In this document: positions 16,433-25,066 of the stretch, one piece after another
Numbering within the stretch: position 1 is the stretch's first letter
Layout of the letters: every line of letters begins with the position of its first letter
Source of the DNA: Actinacidiphila rubida
GTDB lineage: Bacteria; Actinomycetota; Actinomycetes; Streptomycetales; Streptomycetaceae
Reading direction: 5' to 3'
Length of the DNA stretch: 64,000 nucleotides
NCBI RefSeq assembly: GCF_900110255.1
Contig: NZ_FODD01000003.1
Coordinates: 296,643-360,642 of the forward strand
The notes under the pieces: generated by a model
The model's input: only the letters and a program-made list of their open reading frames with translations
Databases searched by the model: none
What the model was told of the DNA's origin: nothing
Made by a program: the position numbers and the translations under genes

Positions 16433-17113
16433 TCAGAGAGCTTCGACGACCGCGCCGCGGTCGGGCTGCGCGCCCTGCGCGGGGAGCGCCAGCTCCACCG
16501 CCGCGTAGGCCGCCGCCACGGCGAGTCGGCGCTCGCGGCGGAAGACGTAGGCCGCGAACGCGCCGGCGCCCACGAGTGCGCCGAAGGACATCGCGGTGCC
16601 GAACCAGCTCGCCCCGAGCCACTTGCCGCCGATCCAGCCCAGGCCCACGCTGTACGTCGCCCAGCACAGGCCGGCCAGCGCCGACCAGGGCAGGAACTCC
16701 TTGGGGCGGCGCCGGGCCGCGCCCGCGCCCAGGCTCACCACGCTGCGCCCGGCCGGCGCGAAGCGGGCCAGCACCACGAGGGCGCCGCCGCCCCCGGTGA
16801 GCACCTGGCCCAGCCGCTCGTGCGCCGTCGCGAGCCGTCGCGAGCCGGCCAGCCGCCGGTGGTACCAGTCGCCGCCGCGGAAGGCCAGCCGGTAGGCCAG
16901 CAGGTCGCCGAGGCAGGAGGCGGTGGCGGCGCAGGCGAGGAGCGCCAGGATGTCCACGGCGCCGTCGCCGGCGCCGGAGGAGCCGGCGGTCGCCGCGCTG
17001 ATCACGAGAACGCCGCTGGGCAGTACGGGAAGGAAGACGTCGAGCAGGACCGAGAGGGACACGACCGCGTAGATCCACGGCCAGTCGAAGAGCGAGCCCA
17101 TGCCTTGCAGCAC
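16433..17113 (-). CDS. DedA-family membrane protein
   Basis: 226 residues from the GTG at 17113, which has GGAGG six bases upstream; the ATG twelve bases further in is too far from it. The hydrophobic start [29 protein letters not shown], the [23 protein letters not shown] segment, the [46 protein letters not shown] block (Arg and Pro-Gly/Ala-like re-entrant motif) define the DedA/VTT fold, thought to act as lipid scramblases or transporters. Four to six membrane segments. It is upstream of, and codirectional with, the encapsulin gene. Confidence 0.88.
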   Translation of the reverse strand: MLQGMGSLFDWPWIYAVVSLSVLLDVFLPVLPSGVLVISAATAGSSGAGDGAVDILALLACAATASCLGDLLAYRLAFRGGDWYHRRLAGSRRLATAHERLGQVLTGGGGALVVLARFAPAGRSVVSLGAGAARRRPKEFLPWSALAGLCWATYSVGLGWIGGKWLGASWFGTAMSFGALVGAGAFAAYVFRRERRLAVAAAYAAVELALPAQGAQPDRGAVVEAL

Positions 17114-17421
17114 TTCGCCTCCTCGTCCTCTCCGGTACCGGCCCGGGTCGCGTCCTGGTCGTGGGTGTCCTGGTCCTGCGAGTCTGCGCGGCGGTGGTGG
17201 GTGGAGCGGTCGCGTGACGTACCTGCGTGGTGCCGGTGCGTAACGGATCTTCATCCACCGTCAGCCGTACAGCGTACGCCAGTACCGCCCTCCGGTTCCC
17301 TCGGGCCCACGTGACGTACTCCACCATCACGGCGTCATCACGGCGGGAATACATCGGCCTCCGGTGCGGTAGGGCGATCGGGGCGGGGTTCCGCCTCGGG
17401 CCCAGGACCTAGAGTGACGCC

Positions 17422-18258
17422 GTGACCACCGCGTCCCCGCCACCCCTTCCGGTCCCCTCGAGGGGAGTGTCGCTCTCCGCGTCGTCGTCGCTGCTGCCGG
17501 TCGACCGCACCCTCGCCGTCGTGCTGGTGGTGCTGCTGATCGCGGCGGCCGGGGTGGCGGCGTACGCCAGGCTCGCGGACGAGAACGAGCGGTACTCGCG
17601 GAGCATCGTGTACGCCGGCGTGCGCGCCGCGGTGCAGCTGGCCGTCGTCTCGACGCTCATCGGCTGGGTCGTCAAGCACCAGGCCGCGCTGCTGGCCTTC
17701 GTCGCCCTCATGTACGGCGTCGCGTCGTGGACCGCGGGCCGCCGCATCACCAAGAACGCCACGTGGCGCTGGGCGGCCGTGCCGGTCGGCGCCGGCGCCC
17801 TGCCCGTCGTCGTGCTGCTCCTGCTGACCGGCCTGCTGCCGCTCAACGGCATCGCGCTGATCCCGGTCGCCGGCATCCTCATCGGCGGCGGCCTCACCGC
17901 GACGGTGCTCGGCGGGCGCCGGGCCCTGGAGGAGCTGTCGCTGCGGGCGGGCGAGGTGGAGGCGGCGATGGCCCTGGGTTTCACGGACCGGGAGGCCCGC
18001 ATGGAGATCGCCAGGCCCGCCGCCTCCGGTGCCCTCGTCCCCGGCCTCGACCAGACCAGGACGGTGGGCCTGGTCACGCTGCCGGGGGCGTTCGTCGGCG
18101 TGCTGCTGGGCGGCGCGAGCCCCGTCACCGCGGGCGCCGTGCAGCTGTTCGTGCTGATCGCGCTGCTGGCCGTGCAGGCCCTCTCGGTGGCCGTCACCCT
18201 CGAGCTCGTCGCCCGCGGGGTGATCACCCGCGCCGTGCCCGGCGCGGCCGTGCCGTAG
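17422..18258 (+). CDS. FetB/UPF0014-family metal-export permease
   Basis: 278 residues from a GTG. About seven transmembrane helices; the segment VEAAMALGFTDREARMEIARPAASGALVPGLDQTRTVGLVTLPGAFVGVLLGG is the conserved core of the FetB (YbbM) family, permease of an iron-export ABC transporter in E. coli. The usual ATPase partner FetA is not next to it here. The following gene is a manganese-type exporter under a manganese riboswitch, which suggests a shared role in Mn/Fe balance (inference). Confidence 0.88.
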   Translation: MTTASPPPLPVPSRGVSLSASSSLLPVDRTLAVVLVVLLIAAAGVAAYARLADENERYSRSIVYAGVRAAVQLAVVSTLIGWVVKHQAALLAFVALMYGVASWTAGRRITKNATWRWAAVPVGAGALPVVVLLLLTGLLPLNGIALIPVAGILIGGGLTATVLGGRRALEELSLRAGEVEAAMALGFTDREARMEIARPAASGALVPGLDQTRTVGLVTLPGAFVGVLLGGASPVTAGAVQLFVLIALLAVQALSVAVTLELVARGVITRAVPGAAVP

Positions 18259-18269
18259 ACTGGGGCCAG

Positions 18270-18405
18270 CAGAAGGGGAGTAGCTCTTCGCCGGAACGTC
18301 GACACACTGCCAGGACCGTCCGCCTCGCGGACGCGCCCGGCCGGCGCCCGGAGGCGGCACAGGACCTGTGCCCGCCAGCGAGACCTTCGGCCGCAGTGTT
18401 CACGC
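18270..18405 (+). ncRNA. yybP-ykoY manganese riboswitch
   Basis: The leader of the GDT1 gene contains the two conserved loops of this riboswitch: AAGGGGAGTAGC at 18273-18284 and GCGAGACCTT at 18378-18387 in a context of GC-rich helices. It lies about 75-200 bp before a UPF0016 exporter gene, the classic partner. Mn2+ binding is expected to switch on expression of the exporter. Ends are approximate. Confidence 0.88.
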
Positions 18406-18477
18406 TGCCGTGCCGAAGCGACCCCGAAACGCGAGGTTCTCCGGTGCGGCGGCCCGACCGAACGAGGACCCGCCTCC

Positions 18478-19059
18478 GTGCTCAGTCTTTCCGTCATCGC
18501 CGTCGTCTTCGGCGTGATCTTCCTTGCCGAGCTGCCCGACAAGACCGCGCTCGCCTCGCTGATGCTGGGCACGCGCTACCGCGCGTCCTACGTCTTCGTG
18601 GGCGTCGCCGCGGCCTTCGCCGTGCACGTCGCCCTGGCGATCGCCGCCGGCAGCCTGCTGACCCTTCTCCCGCACCGCTGGGTGCAGCTCGTGGTGGGCC
18701 TGCTCTTCCTGGGCGGCGCGGCGGTGCTGCTGTTCTCCAAGGGAGACGACGAGGAAGAGGTGAAGGCGCCCGCCGACCAGAGCTTCTGGAAGGTCTCCGG
18801 GGCGGGCTTCATGCTCATCCTCGTCGCGGAGTTCGGCGACCTCACGCAGATCATGACCGCGAACCTCGCCGCCCGCTACAGCGACCCGGTGTCGGTGGCC
18901 ATCGGCGCGGTGCTCGCCCTGTGGGCGGTCGGCGCGCTGGGCATCTTCGGCGGGCAGATGCTGATGAAGCGGGTGCCGCTGCGGCTGATCACCAGGATCG
19001 CCGCGGGCGTGATGGTGGTGCTGGCCGGTTTCAGCATCTACGAGGCCGTCGCCGGCTGA
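18478..19059 (+). CDS. TMEM165/GDT1 (UPF0016) family Mn2+ exporter
   Basis: 193 residues from a GTG. Two repeated membrane halves each carry the family ExGD-(K/x)-(T/S) motif, here AELPDKTALASL near residue 17 (Gly replaced by Pro) and AEFGDLTQIMTANL near 118, joined by a charged cytoplasmic loop (KGDDEEEVKAPADQ). About six transmembrane helices. These proteins export Mn2+ (or Ca2+) by proton exchange. The riboswitch leader supports manganese. Confidence 0.93.
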   Translation: MLSLSVIAVVFGVIFLAELPDKTALASLMLGTRYRASYVFVGVAAAFAVHVALAIAAGSLLTLLPHRWVQLVVGLLFLGGAAVLLFSKGDDEEEVKAPADQSFWKVSGAGFMLILVAEFGDLTQIMTANLAARYSDPVSVAIGAVLALWAVGALGIFGGQMLMKRVPLRLITRIAAGVMVVLAGFSIYEAVAG

Positions 19060-19063
19060 CGCT

Positions 19064-19717
19064 TCAGCCGACCGTGACGACGAGGCCGCCCTCCGGGGCG
19101 GCCTCGACGCGTACCGCCTCCAGCGAGGCGACATGGGCGGTCGGCGTGTGCGCGGCGGCGCGCGGGCCGACGCCGACCACGCGCATCCCGGCGGCCTTCG
19201 CGGCCGCGATGCCGACCTCGGCGTCCTCGAACACCAGGCAGTCCTCGGGGGCGAAGCCCAGCTCCGCCGCGCCCTTCAGGAAGCCCTCCGGGTCCGGCTT
19301 GCTCGCGCTGACCCGCTCGGCGGTCACCAGCACGGGCGGGAGCGGCAGAGCCGAGGCGGTCATCCGGGTCCGGGCCAGTTCCTCGCTCGCCGACGTCACC
19401 AGGGCGTGCGGCCAGTCGGCGAGCGCGGCCAGGAACGCGGGCGCGCCCGCGACGGGCACGACGCCCTCGGTGTCCGCGGTCTCCTCGGCGAGCATCACCG
19501 CGTTGTCCGCGAGGTTCACGTCCATCGGGCGGTCCGGGAGGAGCGCCGCCATCGTGGCGTGGCCCTGCCTGCCGTGCACGACCCGCAGCACGGACTCCGG
19601 CTCCAGCCCGTTGCGCTCCGCCCACCGGCGCCAGCACCGCTCGACGACGGCGTCGCTGTTGACCAGCGTCCCGTCCATGTCCAGCAGGAGGGCGCGGGCG
19701 TGCAGGCGGACGGGCAT
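19064..19717 (-). CDS. HAD-IA sugar-phosphate phosphatase-like hydrolase
   Basis: 217 residues. Motif I is LLLDMDGTLVNSDAVVERCW near residue 10; motif II is the Thr-Ser of HALVTSASEELA; the Lys is in VSASKPDPEGFLKGAAELG; motif IV is CLVFEDAEVGIAAAKAAGM. The order and the small helical cap match beta-phosphoglucomutase/sugar-phosphatase HADs (YfbT/GPP-like). Convergent with the GDT1 gene with a four-base gap. A hairpin lies just upstream at 19739-19777. Confidence 0.92.
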   Translation of the reverse strand: MPVRLHARALLLDMDGTLVNSDAVVERCWRRWAERNGLEPESVLRVVHGRQGHATMAALLPDRPMDVNLADNAVMLAEETADTEGVVPVAGAPAFLAALADWPHALVTSASEELARTRMTASALPLPPVLVTAERVSASKPDPEGFLKGAAELGFAPEDCLVFEDAEVGIAAAKAAGMRVVGVGPRAAAHTPTAHVASLEAVRVEAAPEGGLVVTVG

Positions 19718-19738
19718 GGTGCTCCCTTGTCAGGTGGA

Positions 19739-19785
19739 GTGGCCCCGCCCGCCGGTCAGGGAAGCGGGCGGGACCACTTTGTTTC
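19739..19785. terminator. Hairpin with T-run
   Basis: 14-bp inverted repeat with one mismatch (19739-19752 and 19764-19777) followed by TTTGTTT on the plus strand and mirrored by A-rich sequence. It lies between the HAD gene start and the stop of the gene at 19960, and probably ends transcription of the latter. Confidence 0.55.
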
Positions 19786-19959
19786 CCCACGGTACAAAAT
19801 ACGGGCGCCATATGCCAGCCCGACCCCCGTGCAGCGGCCCTTGTTCGCCCGGTCGCCGGGCACGCGACGCCGTACGGCCGGCGGGAGTTTCCCGTCCGCA
19901 GAGGCCGTACGGGGCCGCGTGACGGCGGACGGGGCCCGCCGGGAGGCGTCCGGCAGACC

Positions 19960-20538
19960 CTAGGGCCGGGGGGCGACGAACTGGCAGAGGCCCCACGTGA
20001 AGTGGACGGTGAAGGCGTCGCCGCTGCGCGGGTCGGTGACGCCGACCCGGGCCCGGGACGGCGCGTCCGCGACGAGCGGCACGGCCGAGGTGAAGCCGCG
20101 CAGCACCTCCTCGACGGTGCATCCCCACGGGGGCAGCTCCGCGACAGAGGGAAGGGCTGCGAGGTCCGGCCCCGGGTTCCCCGGCTCCCGGACGAGCCAC
20201 TCGTTCCAGACGGCGCCCCCGGGGGCCACGAGGATCTCGAACCGCAGCGTCGGCCACAGCGGCAGCGGCCACAGCACGGCCTTGCACGCGAGGTCGCCGA
20301 CCTGCCGCCGCGCCTGGGACTCGGGGCGCCCGAGAGTGGTCAGATAGCGCATCTCCCCGCCGGGGAAGCTCCTCGAGTGCAGCCGCGCCTGCCACCGCTT
20401 GTGCGCCTCGCGCAGTTCCGTGTGCGTGGCGCCCAGCGCGCGCAGCGCGTCGTCGACCAGCTCCGGCCGGTGATCGGCCATCCGCCGGAGCAGGACGAGC
20501 TGGAAGTCGTCGACGCCGAACCGTTTCGTGGTGCTCAG
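19960..20538 (-). CDS. Conserved actinomycete protein of unknown function, probable CTG start
   Basis: The frame reads [22 protein letters not shown] and continues to CQFVAPRP. No ATG, GTG or TTG precedes this conserved-looking N-terminus in the frame. The codon in front of it is CTG (20538-20536), which overlaps the TGA of the upstream gene as CTGA, so a CTG start with translational coupling is the simplest reading (192 residues). The alternative ATG at 20481 would remove 19 residues and has no ribosome binding site. The middle ([23 protein letters not shown]) and the Trp-rich end suggest a globular cytoplasmic protein. No family recognised. Confidence 0.7.
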   Translation of the reverse strand: MSTTKRFGVDDFQLVLLRRMADHRPELVDDALRALGATHTELREAHKRWQARLHSRSFPGGEMRYLTTLGRPESQARRQVGDLACKAVLWPLPLWPTLRFEILVAPGGAVWNEWLVREPGNPGPDLAALPSVAELPPWGCTVEEVLRGFTSAVPLVADAPSRARVGVTDPRSGDAFTVHFTWGLCQFVAPRP

Positions 20539-21605
20539 AGCCCCGAGGTCTGCCGTTCCAGCGCGGCCCGGGTGTTGGGGCCGTAGACGCCGTCGTGGCT
20601 GCCGTCCGGCGCGTCGCTCACCCAGTACCAGACCTGGAAGGTCTCGACGGCGTGCTGGACCTGCTTGTCGAAGACGCCGTCGATGGCGCCGTGGTACACC
20701 CACACCTCGGCGAGCCGCCGCTGCAGGTCCTCGACGGCCGGGCCGGAGTCGCCCAGTCGCAGGGTCTGCGGGGTGGCCGCCTGGCCGGCGGGCTGCCCGG
20801 TCGGCGTGGGCGTGCCGGAGGCGGGCGCGGACGGGGTGCCGGACGGCGTGCCCGCGCTGCTCGGAATGCCGGCCGTGGGCGTCGCCGTGGTGGCGGTCGG
20901 GGTGGGGGAGGCCGGGGCCGGCGAGGAGGCCGCGGGCTGGACGGGGGTCCTGGCCCGGGCCGTCTCCTGGGTGACGGGCGCGGCGCCCTTCGCGGTGGCC
21001 GGCGCGGCGTCCGTCGGCAGCGTGACGTCGGGGACGGACGAGGACGTGAGGTCGGGCAGCGCCTGGCCGCCCGCGCCCTGCTCGTCGCTCATGACCTGGC
21101 CGGTGACGGCGACCGCGCCGGCCGCGAGTGCCGAGGCGGCGACGGCCGCGGCGGCGACGACGATGCCGCGCCTGCGCCTGCGGTGCCGTCCGCGGCGGGC
21201 GGCGGCCGCGGCGGCCGCCTCGGACCGCTCCGCGTCCAGCGCCTCCAGCGCCAGCTCGTCCTCGTCCGGGTACTCGTAGCCGTCGTACGTCTCGGCGAAC
21301 AGCCCGAGGTCGGCGGAGTCGGGGGCACCGGCTTCCTGCGCGTCGTGGATCCGCCGCACGGTGCTCTCGCCGGTCTCGCTGCCCGGCTGCGGCACGTAGG
21401 GCCGCAGTCGCAGGGGGTGGAAGCCCTCGGTCGCGGCCAGCGCCGCCGCACGCTGCGCGGAGCGCTCCACGGCGCGGTGCTCGCCGTCCTCGAGGTCCTT
21501 CGGTACCACCGTGCCGAGGAGGACGGTGCCCTCGAAGGCGGTGTCAGGGCCCTGTTCGGGCTCGTGGGACGGCGCGTTCGCCTCGTCCGGGTGCTGCGGC
21601 GCCAC
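20535..21605 (-). CDS. Membrane-anchored peptidoglycan-binding (PG_binding_1) protein
   Basis: 356 residues from the GTG at 21605, chosen because GGGAGGGG lies five bases upstream (another GTG at 21629 lacks one). Residues 1-130 are acidic and cytoplasmic, then [31 protein letters not shown] forms a basic stop plus one membrane helix. An Ala/Thr/Pro-rich extracellular linker of about 100 residues leads to a C-terminal PG_binding_1 domain ([44 protein letters not shown] ... [12 protein letters not shown]). It likely tethers the cell wall. Its stop overlaps the probable CTG start of the next gene. Confidence 0.88.
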   Translation of the reverse strand: MAPQHPDEANAPSHEPEQGPDTAFEGTVLLGTVVPKDLEDGEHRAVERSAQRAAALAATEGFHPLRLRPYVPQPGSETGESTVRRIHDAQEAGAPDSADLGLFAETYDGYEYPDEDELALEALDAERSEAAAAAAARRGRHRRRRRGIVVAAAAVAASALAAGAVAVTGQVMSDEQGAGGQALPDLTSSSVPDVTLPTDAAPATAKGAAPVTQETARARTPVQPAASSPAPASPTPTATTATPTAGIPSSAGTPSGTPSAPASGTPTPTGQPAGQAATPQTLRLGDSGPAVEDLQRRLAEVWVYHGAIDGVFDKQVQHAVETFQVWYWVSDAPDGSHDGVYGPNTRAALERQTSGL

Positions 21606-21801
21606 TGGTCCCCTCCCGGCGTCGACCACGTGTTCGTCGGATCAGGGTGATTATGCCGATTCCGCATGCGGCGCGCAGCAGCACCCCCACACCGCGGGGG
21701 TGCCATCGCAGGCCAAAACGTGACAAACGGTGGAACATGGAGAGTCGATTGTCGACACCGGACCGAGCTGACCGTCGGGGGAAGGCGGGAGGAGCCGTTC
21801 C

Positions 21802-23877
21802 ATGGCCCAGGACACCAGTGCCGCGGCCGCCCCTGCGGCGGCCGCACCCGGAGGGCACCAGGACAAGCGGTCGGTGCGCATCGCGATCAGCGCGCTCGCG
21901 ATGGGCCTGCTCCTCGCCGCGCTCGACCAGACGATCGTGTCCACCGCGCTGCCCACGATCGTCGGCGACCTCGGCGGCATCGACCACCTGTCGTGGGTGG
22001 TCACCGCCTACCTGCTGGCCTCCACCGCGGCCACCCCGCTGTGGGGCAAGCTCGGCGACATGTACGGCCGGAAACGGCTCTACCAGACGGTCATCGTCAT
22101 CTTCCTGATCGGCTCCGCCCTGTGCGGAGTGGCGCAGAACATGAGCGAGTTGATCGCCTTCCGCGCCCTGCAGGGCCTGGGCGGCGGCGGGTTGATCGTG
22201 CTGTCCATGGCGATCGTCGGCGACATCGTGCCGCCCCGCGACCGCGGCCGCTACCAGGGCGTGTTCGGTGCGGTGTTCGGCGCCAGCAGCGTGCTCGGGC
22301 CGCTGCTCGGCGGGGTGTTCACCGAGCAGCTGTCGTGGCGCTGGGTCTTCTACATCAACCTGCCGATCGGCGTCGTCGCGCTCGCGGTGATCGCCGCGGT
22401 GCTGCACATCCCGGCGCGGCGCACCGAGCACCGCATCGACTACCTCGGCATGATCGTCGTCGCCGCCGCGGCGACCTGCCTGGTGCTGGTCACCTCGCTC
22501 GGCGGCACCACCTTGGCGTGGGGCTCGCCCGGCATCATCGCGCTGGCCGCGGCGGGGGTGCTGCTCGTCGGCCTGTTCGTCGTGATCGAACGGCGGGCGC
22601 AGGAACCGGTGCTGCCGCCGTCGCTGTTCCGCAACCGGACGTTCGTGCTCTGCTCGGTGATCTCGTTCGTCGTCGGCTTCGCGATGTTCGGGGCGCTGAC
22701 CTACCTGCCGACGTTCCTGCAGGTGGTCCACGGCTACTCGCCGACACTGTCCGGGGTGCACATGATCCCGCTGGTGATCGGCATGCTGGTGTCGTCCACC
22801 GGGTCCGGCCAGATCGTCAGCCGCACCGGCCACTACAAGATCTTCCCGATCCTCGGCACGGGCATCACCGCCGTCGGGCTGCTGCTGCTGCACCAGCTCG
22901 ACGAGCACACCGCGACGTGGGTGATGAGCCTGTACTTCCTGGTGTTCGGCCTCGGCCTCGGCCTGGTCATGCAGGTGCTGGTGCTGGCCGTGCAGAACTC
23001 CGTCGGCTACCAGGACCTGGGCGCCGCCACGTCCGGCGCGACGTTCTTCCGTTCCATCGGCGCCTCCTTCGGGGTGTCGGTGTTCGGCACGGTCTTCGCC
23101 AACCAGCTGCAGCACAAGCTCACGTCGGCGCTGCGCGGGGTGCCGCTGCCACCGGGGTTCGCGCCGTCGCAGCTGCAGGGCGATCCCACGGCCGTCGCGC
23201 ACCTGCCCGCGGTGATCAAGGGGCCTGTGGTGCACGCCTACTCGGAGTCGATCACCACGGTGTTCCTGTGGGCGGTGCCGATCGCGCTCGTCGCCTTCGT
23301 CGTCGCCTGGTTCCTGCGCGAGCAGCCGCTGCGGGGCACGGTCACCGTGCCCGACGCGTCCGAGACCGTCGGCACCAACCCGGTCGAGCGCTCCTCGCTG
23401 GACGAGATCGCCCGCTGCCTGTCGCTGCTGGGCAGCCGGGAGGCGCGCCGCGACCTCTACGTCCGGATCACCAAGCTGTCCGGCGAGGACATCCATCCGG
23501 CCACCGGCTGGCTGGTGCTCAAGCTCGCCCGGGACGGCGAGGACGATCCGGTGGAGCTGGCCCGCCGCACCACCGTGCCCTCCGCGGTGATCGAGAAGGC
23601 CGCGGTCGAGGCGGAGGTCCGGGGCTTCGCGAGACGGTCCGGCAACCCGCTCGCGCTCACCGAGTCCGGCCAGGCGCTCGCGCTGCGGCTGACGCAGGCC
23701 CGCCGCACGGTCCTCGCCGAACTGCTCGGCGACTACGAGCCGGCCCAGCACGCCGAACTGGCCGCGCTGCTCAACAGCCTGAGCACCGAGCTGTGCGGGG
23801 ACGACTCCGACCAGCCGGAGCACCGGAAACGCAAGAGGCGCGACGGCAGCGAGGCCGAGGACCACGCCGCGGCCTGA
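21802..23877 (+). CDS. DHA2-family MFS multidrug exporter with C-terminal winged-helix domain
   Basis: 691 residues; GGGAGGAGCCGTTCC precedes the ATG. Residues 20-505 are a 14-helix EmrB/QacA-type transporter: motif D1 MGLLLAALDQTIVSTALPTIV, motif A LWGKLGDMYGRKRLYQ, and motif C-like GPLLGGVFTEQLSWRWVFYINLP. After residue 505 a soluble region (about 530-665) reads as a winged-helix/MarR-like fold: DPVELARRTTVPSAVIEKAAVEAEVRGFA, then LTESGQALALRLTQARRTVL. It ends with a basic-acidic tail. The cytosolic module might sense ligand or DNA. The gene is divergent from the peptidoglycan-binding gene. Confidence 0.92.
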   Translation: MAQDTSAAAAPAAAAPGGHQDKRSVRIAISALAMGLLLAALDQTIVSTALPTIVGDLGGIDHLSWVVTAYLLASTAATPLWGKLGDMYGRKRLYQTVIVIFLIGSALCGVAQNMSELIAFRALQGLGGGGLIVLSMAIVGDIVPPRDRGRYQGVFGAVFGASSVLGPLLGGVFTEQLSWRWVFYINLPIGVVALAVIAAVLHIPARRTEHRIDYLGMIVVAAAATCLVLVTSLGGTTLAWGSPGIIALAAAGVLLVGLFVVIERRAQEPVLPPSLFRNRTFVLCSVISFVVGFAMFGALTYLPTFLQVVHGYSPTLSGVHMIPLVIGMLVSSTGSGQIVSRTGHYKIFPILGTGITAVGLLLLHQLDEHTATWVMSLYFLVFGLGLGLVMQVLVLAVQNSVGYQDLGAATSGATFFRSIGASFGVSVFGTVFANQLQHKLTSALRGVPLPPGFAPSQLQGDPTAVAHLPAVIKGPVVHAYSESITTVFLWAVPIALVAFVVAWFLREQPLRGTVTVPDASETVGTNPVERSSLDEIARCLSLLGSREARRDLYVRITKLSGEDIHPATGWLVLKLARDGEDDPVELARRTTVPSAVIEKAAVEAEVRGFARRSGNPLALTESGQALALRLTQARRTVLAELLGDYEPAQHAELAALLNSLSTELCGDDSDQPEHRKRKRRDGSEAEDHAAA

Positions 23878-24076
23878 ACGGGCGCACGGCCGTGGCGGGT
23901 AGGGCTGAGCGGCCGTGACGGTCGGGCTGAGCGGGCTGAACGGTCCGAACGGACTCGAGGGGCCGAACGGACCGAGCGGGCCCGCACCTGGAGCACCTGG
24001 ACGGGACACCCGTGCCGGGGGCCGGCGCCGAGGGCGCGCCCGGTCCCGGTGCCCCGCCCCGCACAGGGGTCCGGCC
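23878..24076. other. Intergenic stretch with short interspersed repeats
   Basis: No gene. Between 23895 and 23990 units GGCTGAGCGG(G/C) and CCGAACGGA(C) alternate three to four times. No clean terminator hairpin was found between the two convergent genes. Confidence 0.4.
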
Positions 24077-25066
24077 TCAGGACGTGCCGGTGCCGCCGCC
24101 CGGCGGGGAGAACGCGACGGGCGCGTCGAACGCGGCCCGGCGGGTCGCGCGGCGCAGGGCGCGCAGGATCGGCGGGCCCAGGGCGAACGACAGGACGGCG
24201 GTGAGCGCGGCCCGCGGCAGGTCCCAGCCCATCGAGGTGGTCAGGCAGTACGCCGCGAAGCGCGCCAGGTTGGTGGGGAGCGCGGCGTGCGGGTCGTACG
24301 CGATGGACGACGACAGGCCGCCGATGTACGGCCAGCCCTGGAGGTTCATCACCGTGCCGTAGGCCACGGCGGACACCGCCCCGTACCCTGCGAGCAGGGC
24401 GAGTTCGGCCCGCCCGCGCAGCCGGTGCGGGCCCGGCAGCAGGCCCGCGCCCATCGTCACCCAGCCCATCGCCAGCATCTGGAACGGCATCCACGGGCCG
24501 ACGCCCCCGGTGAGGAGCGCGGACGCGAACATCGTCAGGGAGCCCAGCGTGAAGCCGAAGCCGGGCCCCAGCACGCGGCCGGACAGGACCATCAGGAAGA
24601 ACATCGGCTCGATCCCGGCGGTCCCGGCGCCCAGGGGCCGCAGCGCCGCTCCGGCCGCCGCGAGCATCCCGAGCATCGCGACGGCCTTGGCGTCCATGCC
24701 GGTGTCGGCGATCGTCGCGATGACGACGGCCACCAGCAGGGGCAGCAGCAGCGCGAAGAGCCAGGGCGCGTCCCCGCTGTGGGCCGCCACGGCCGAGCCG
24801 TGCGCCGCCAGCAGCGGCCAGCAGAAGGCGGCCGCGCCGATCACCGAGACGAGCGCGAGCGCCGCTCCCGACCGCGCTCCGAGCCGCACCGGCCGCCCGG
24901 ACCGCCCGGGCCGTTCGCCGCCGGACGCGGCCGTGGACGTGCCGGACGGGGCGGCGGCGGGCGGTTCAGCCGCGCCGCGCGGGCGCTGCCCGGACGGCGG
25001 CGCGGTGTCGCCGGTACGCGGCTCCCCTGGCGCGCAGTCCTCGGTGCGCGGCTGCTCGGGGGTCAC
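24077..25066 (-). CDS. ECF transporter S component (ligand-binding membrane subunit)
   Basis: 329 residues from a GTG overlapping the previous stop (GTGA). The first 90 residues are hydrophilic and Pro/Ala-rich. Then come about six membrane segments (ALALVSVIGAAAFCWPLLAA; WLFALLLPLLVAVVIATIA; AVAMLGMLAAAGAALRPLG). The loop PLGAGTAGIEPMFFLMVLSGRVLGPGFGFTLGSLTMFASALLTGGVGPWMPFQMLAMGWV is typical of vitamin or cobalt-type S components. It is the last gene of an operon encoding the T and A components, so a dedicated (group I) ECF transporter is complete. A cobalamin-like ligand is inferred from the secreted partner proteins upstream. Confidence 0.82.
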   Translation of the reverse strand: MTPEQPRTEDCAPGEPRTGDTAPPSGQRPRGAAEPPAAAPSGTSTAASGGERPGRSGRPVRLGARSGAALALVSVIGAAAFCWPLLAAHGSAVAAHSGDAPWLFALLLPLLVAVVIATIADTGMDAKAVAMLGMLAAAGAALRPLGAGTAGIEPMFFLMVLSGRVLGPGFGFTLGSLTMFASALLTGGVGPWMPFQMLAMGWVTMGAGLLPGPHRLRGRAELALLAGYGAVSAVAYGTVMNLQGWPYIGGLSSSIAYDPHAALPTNLARFAAYCLTTSMGWDLPRAALTAVLSFALGPPILRALRRATRRAAFDAPVAFSPPGGGTGTS

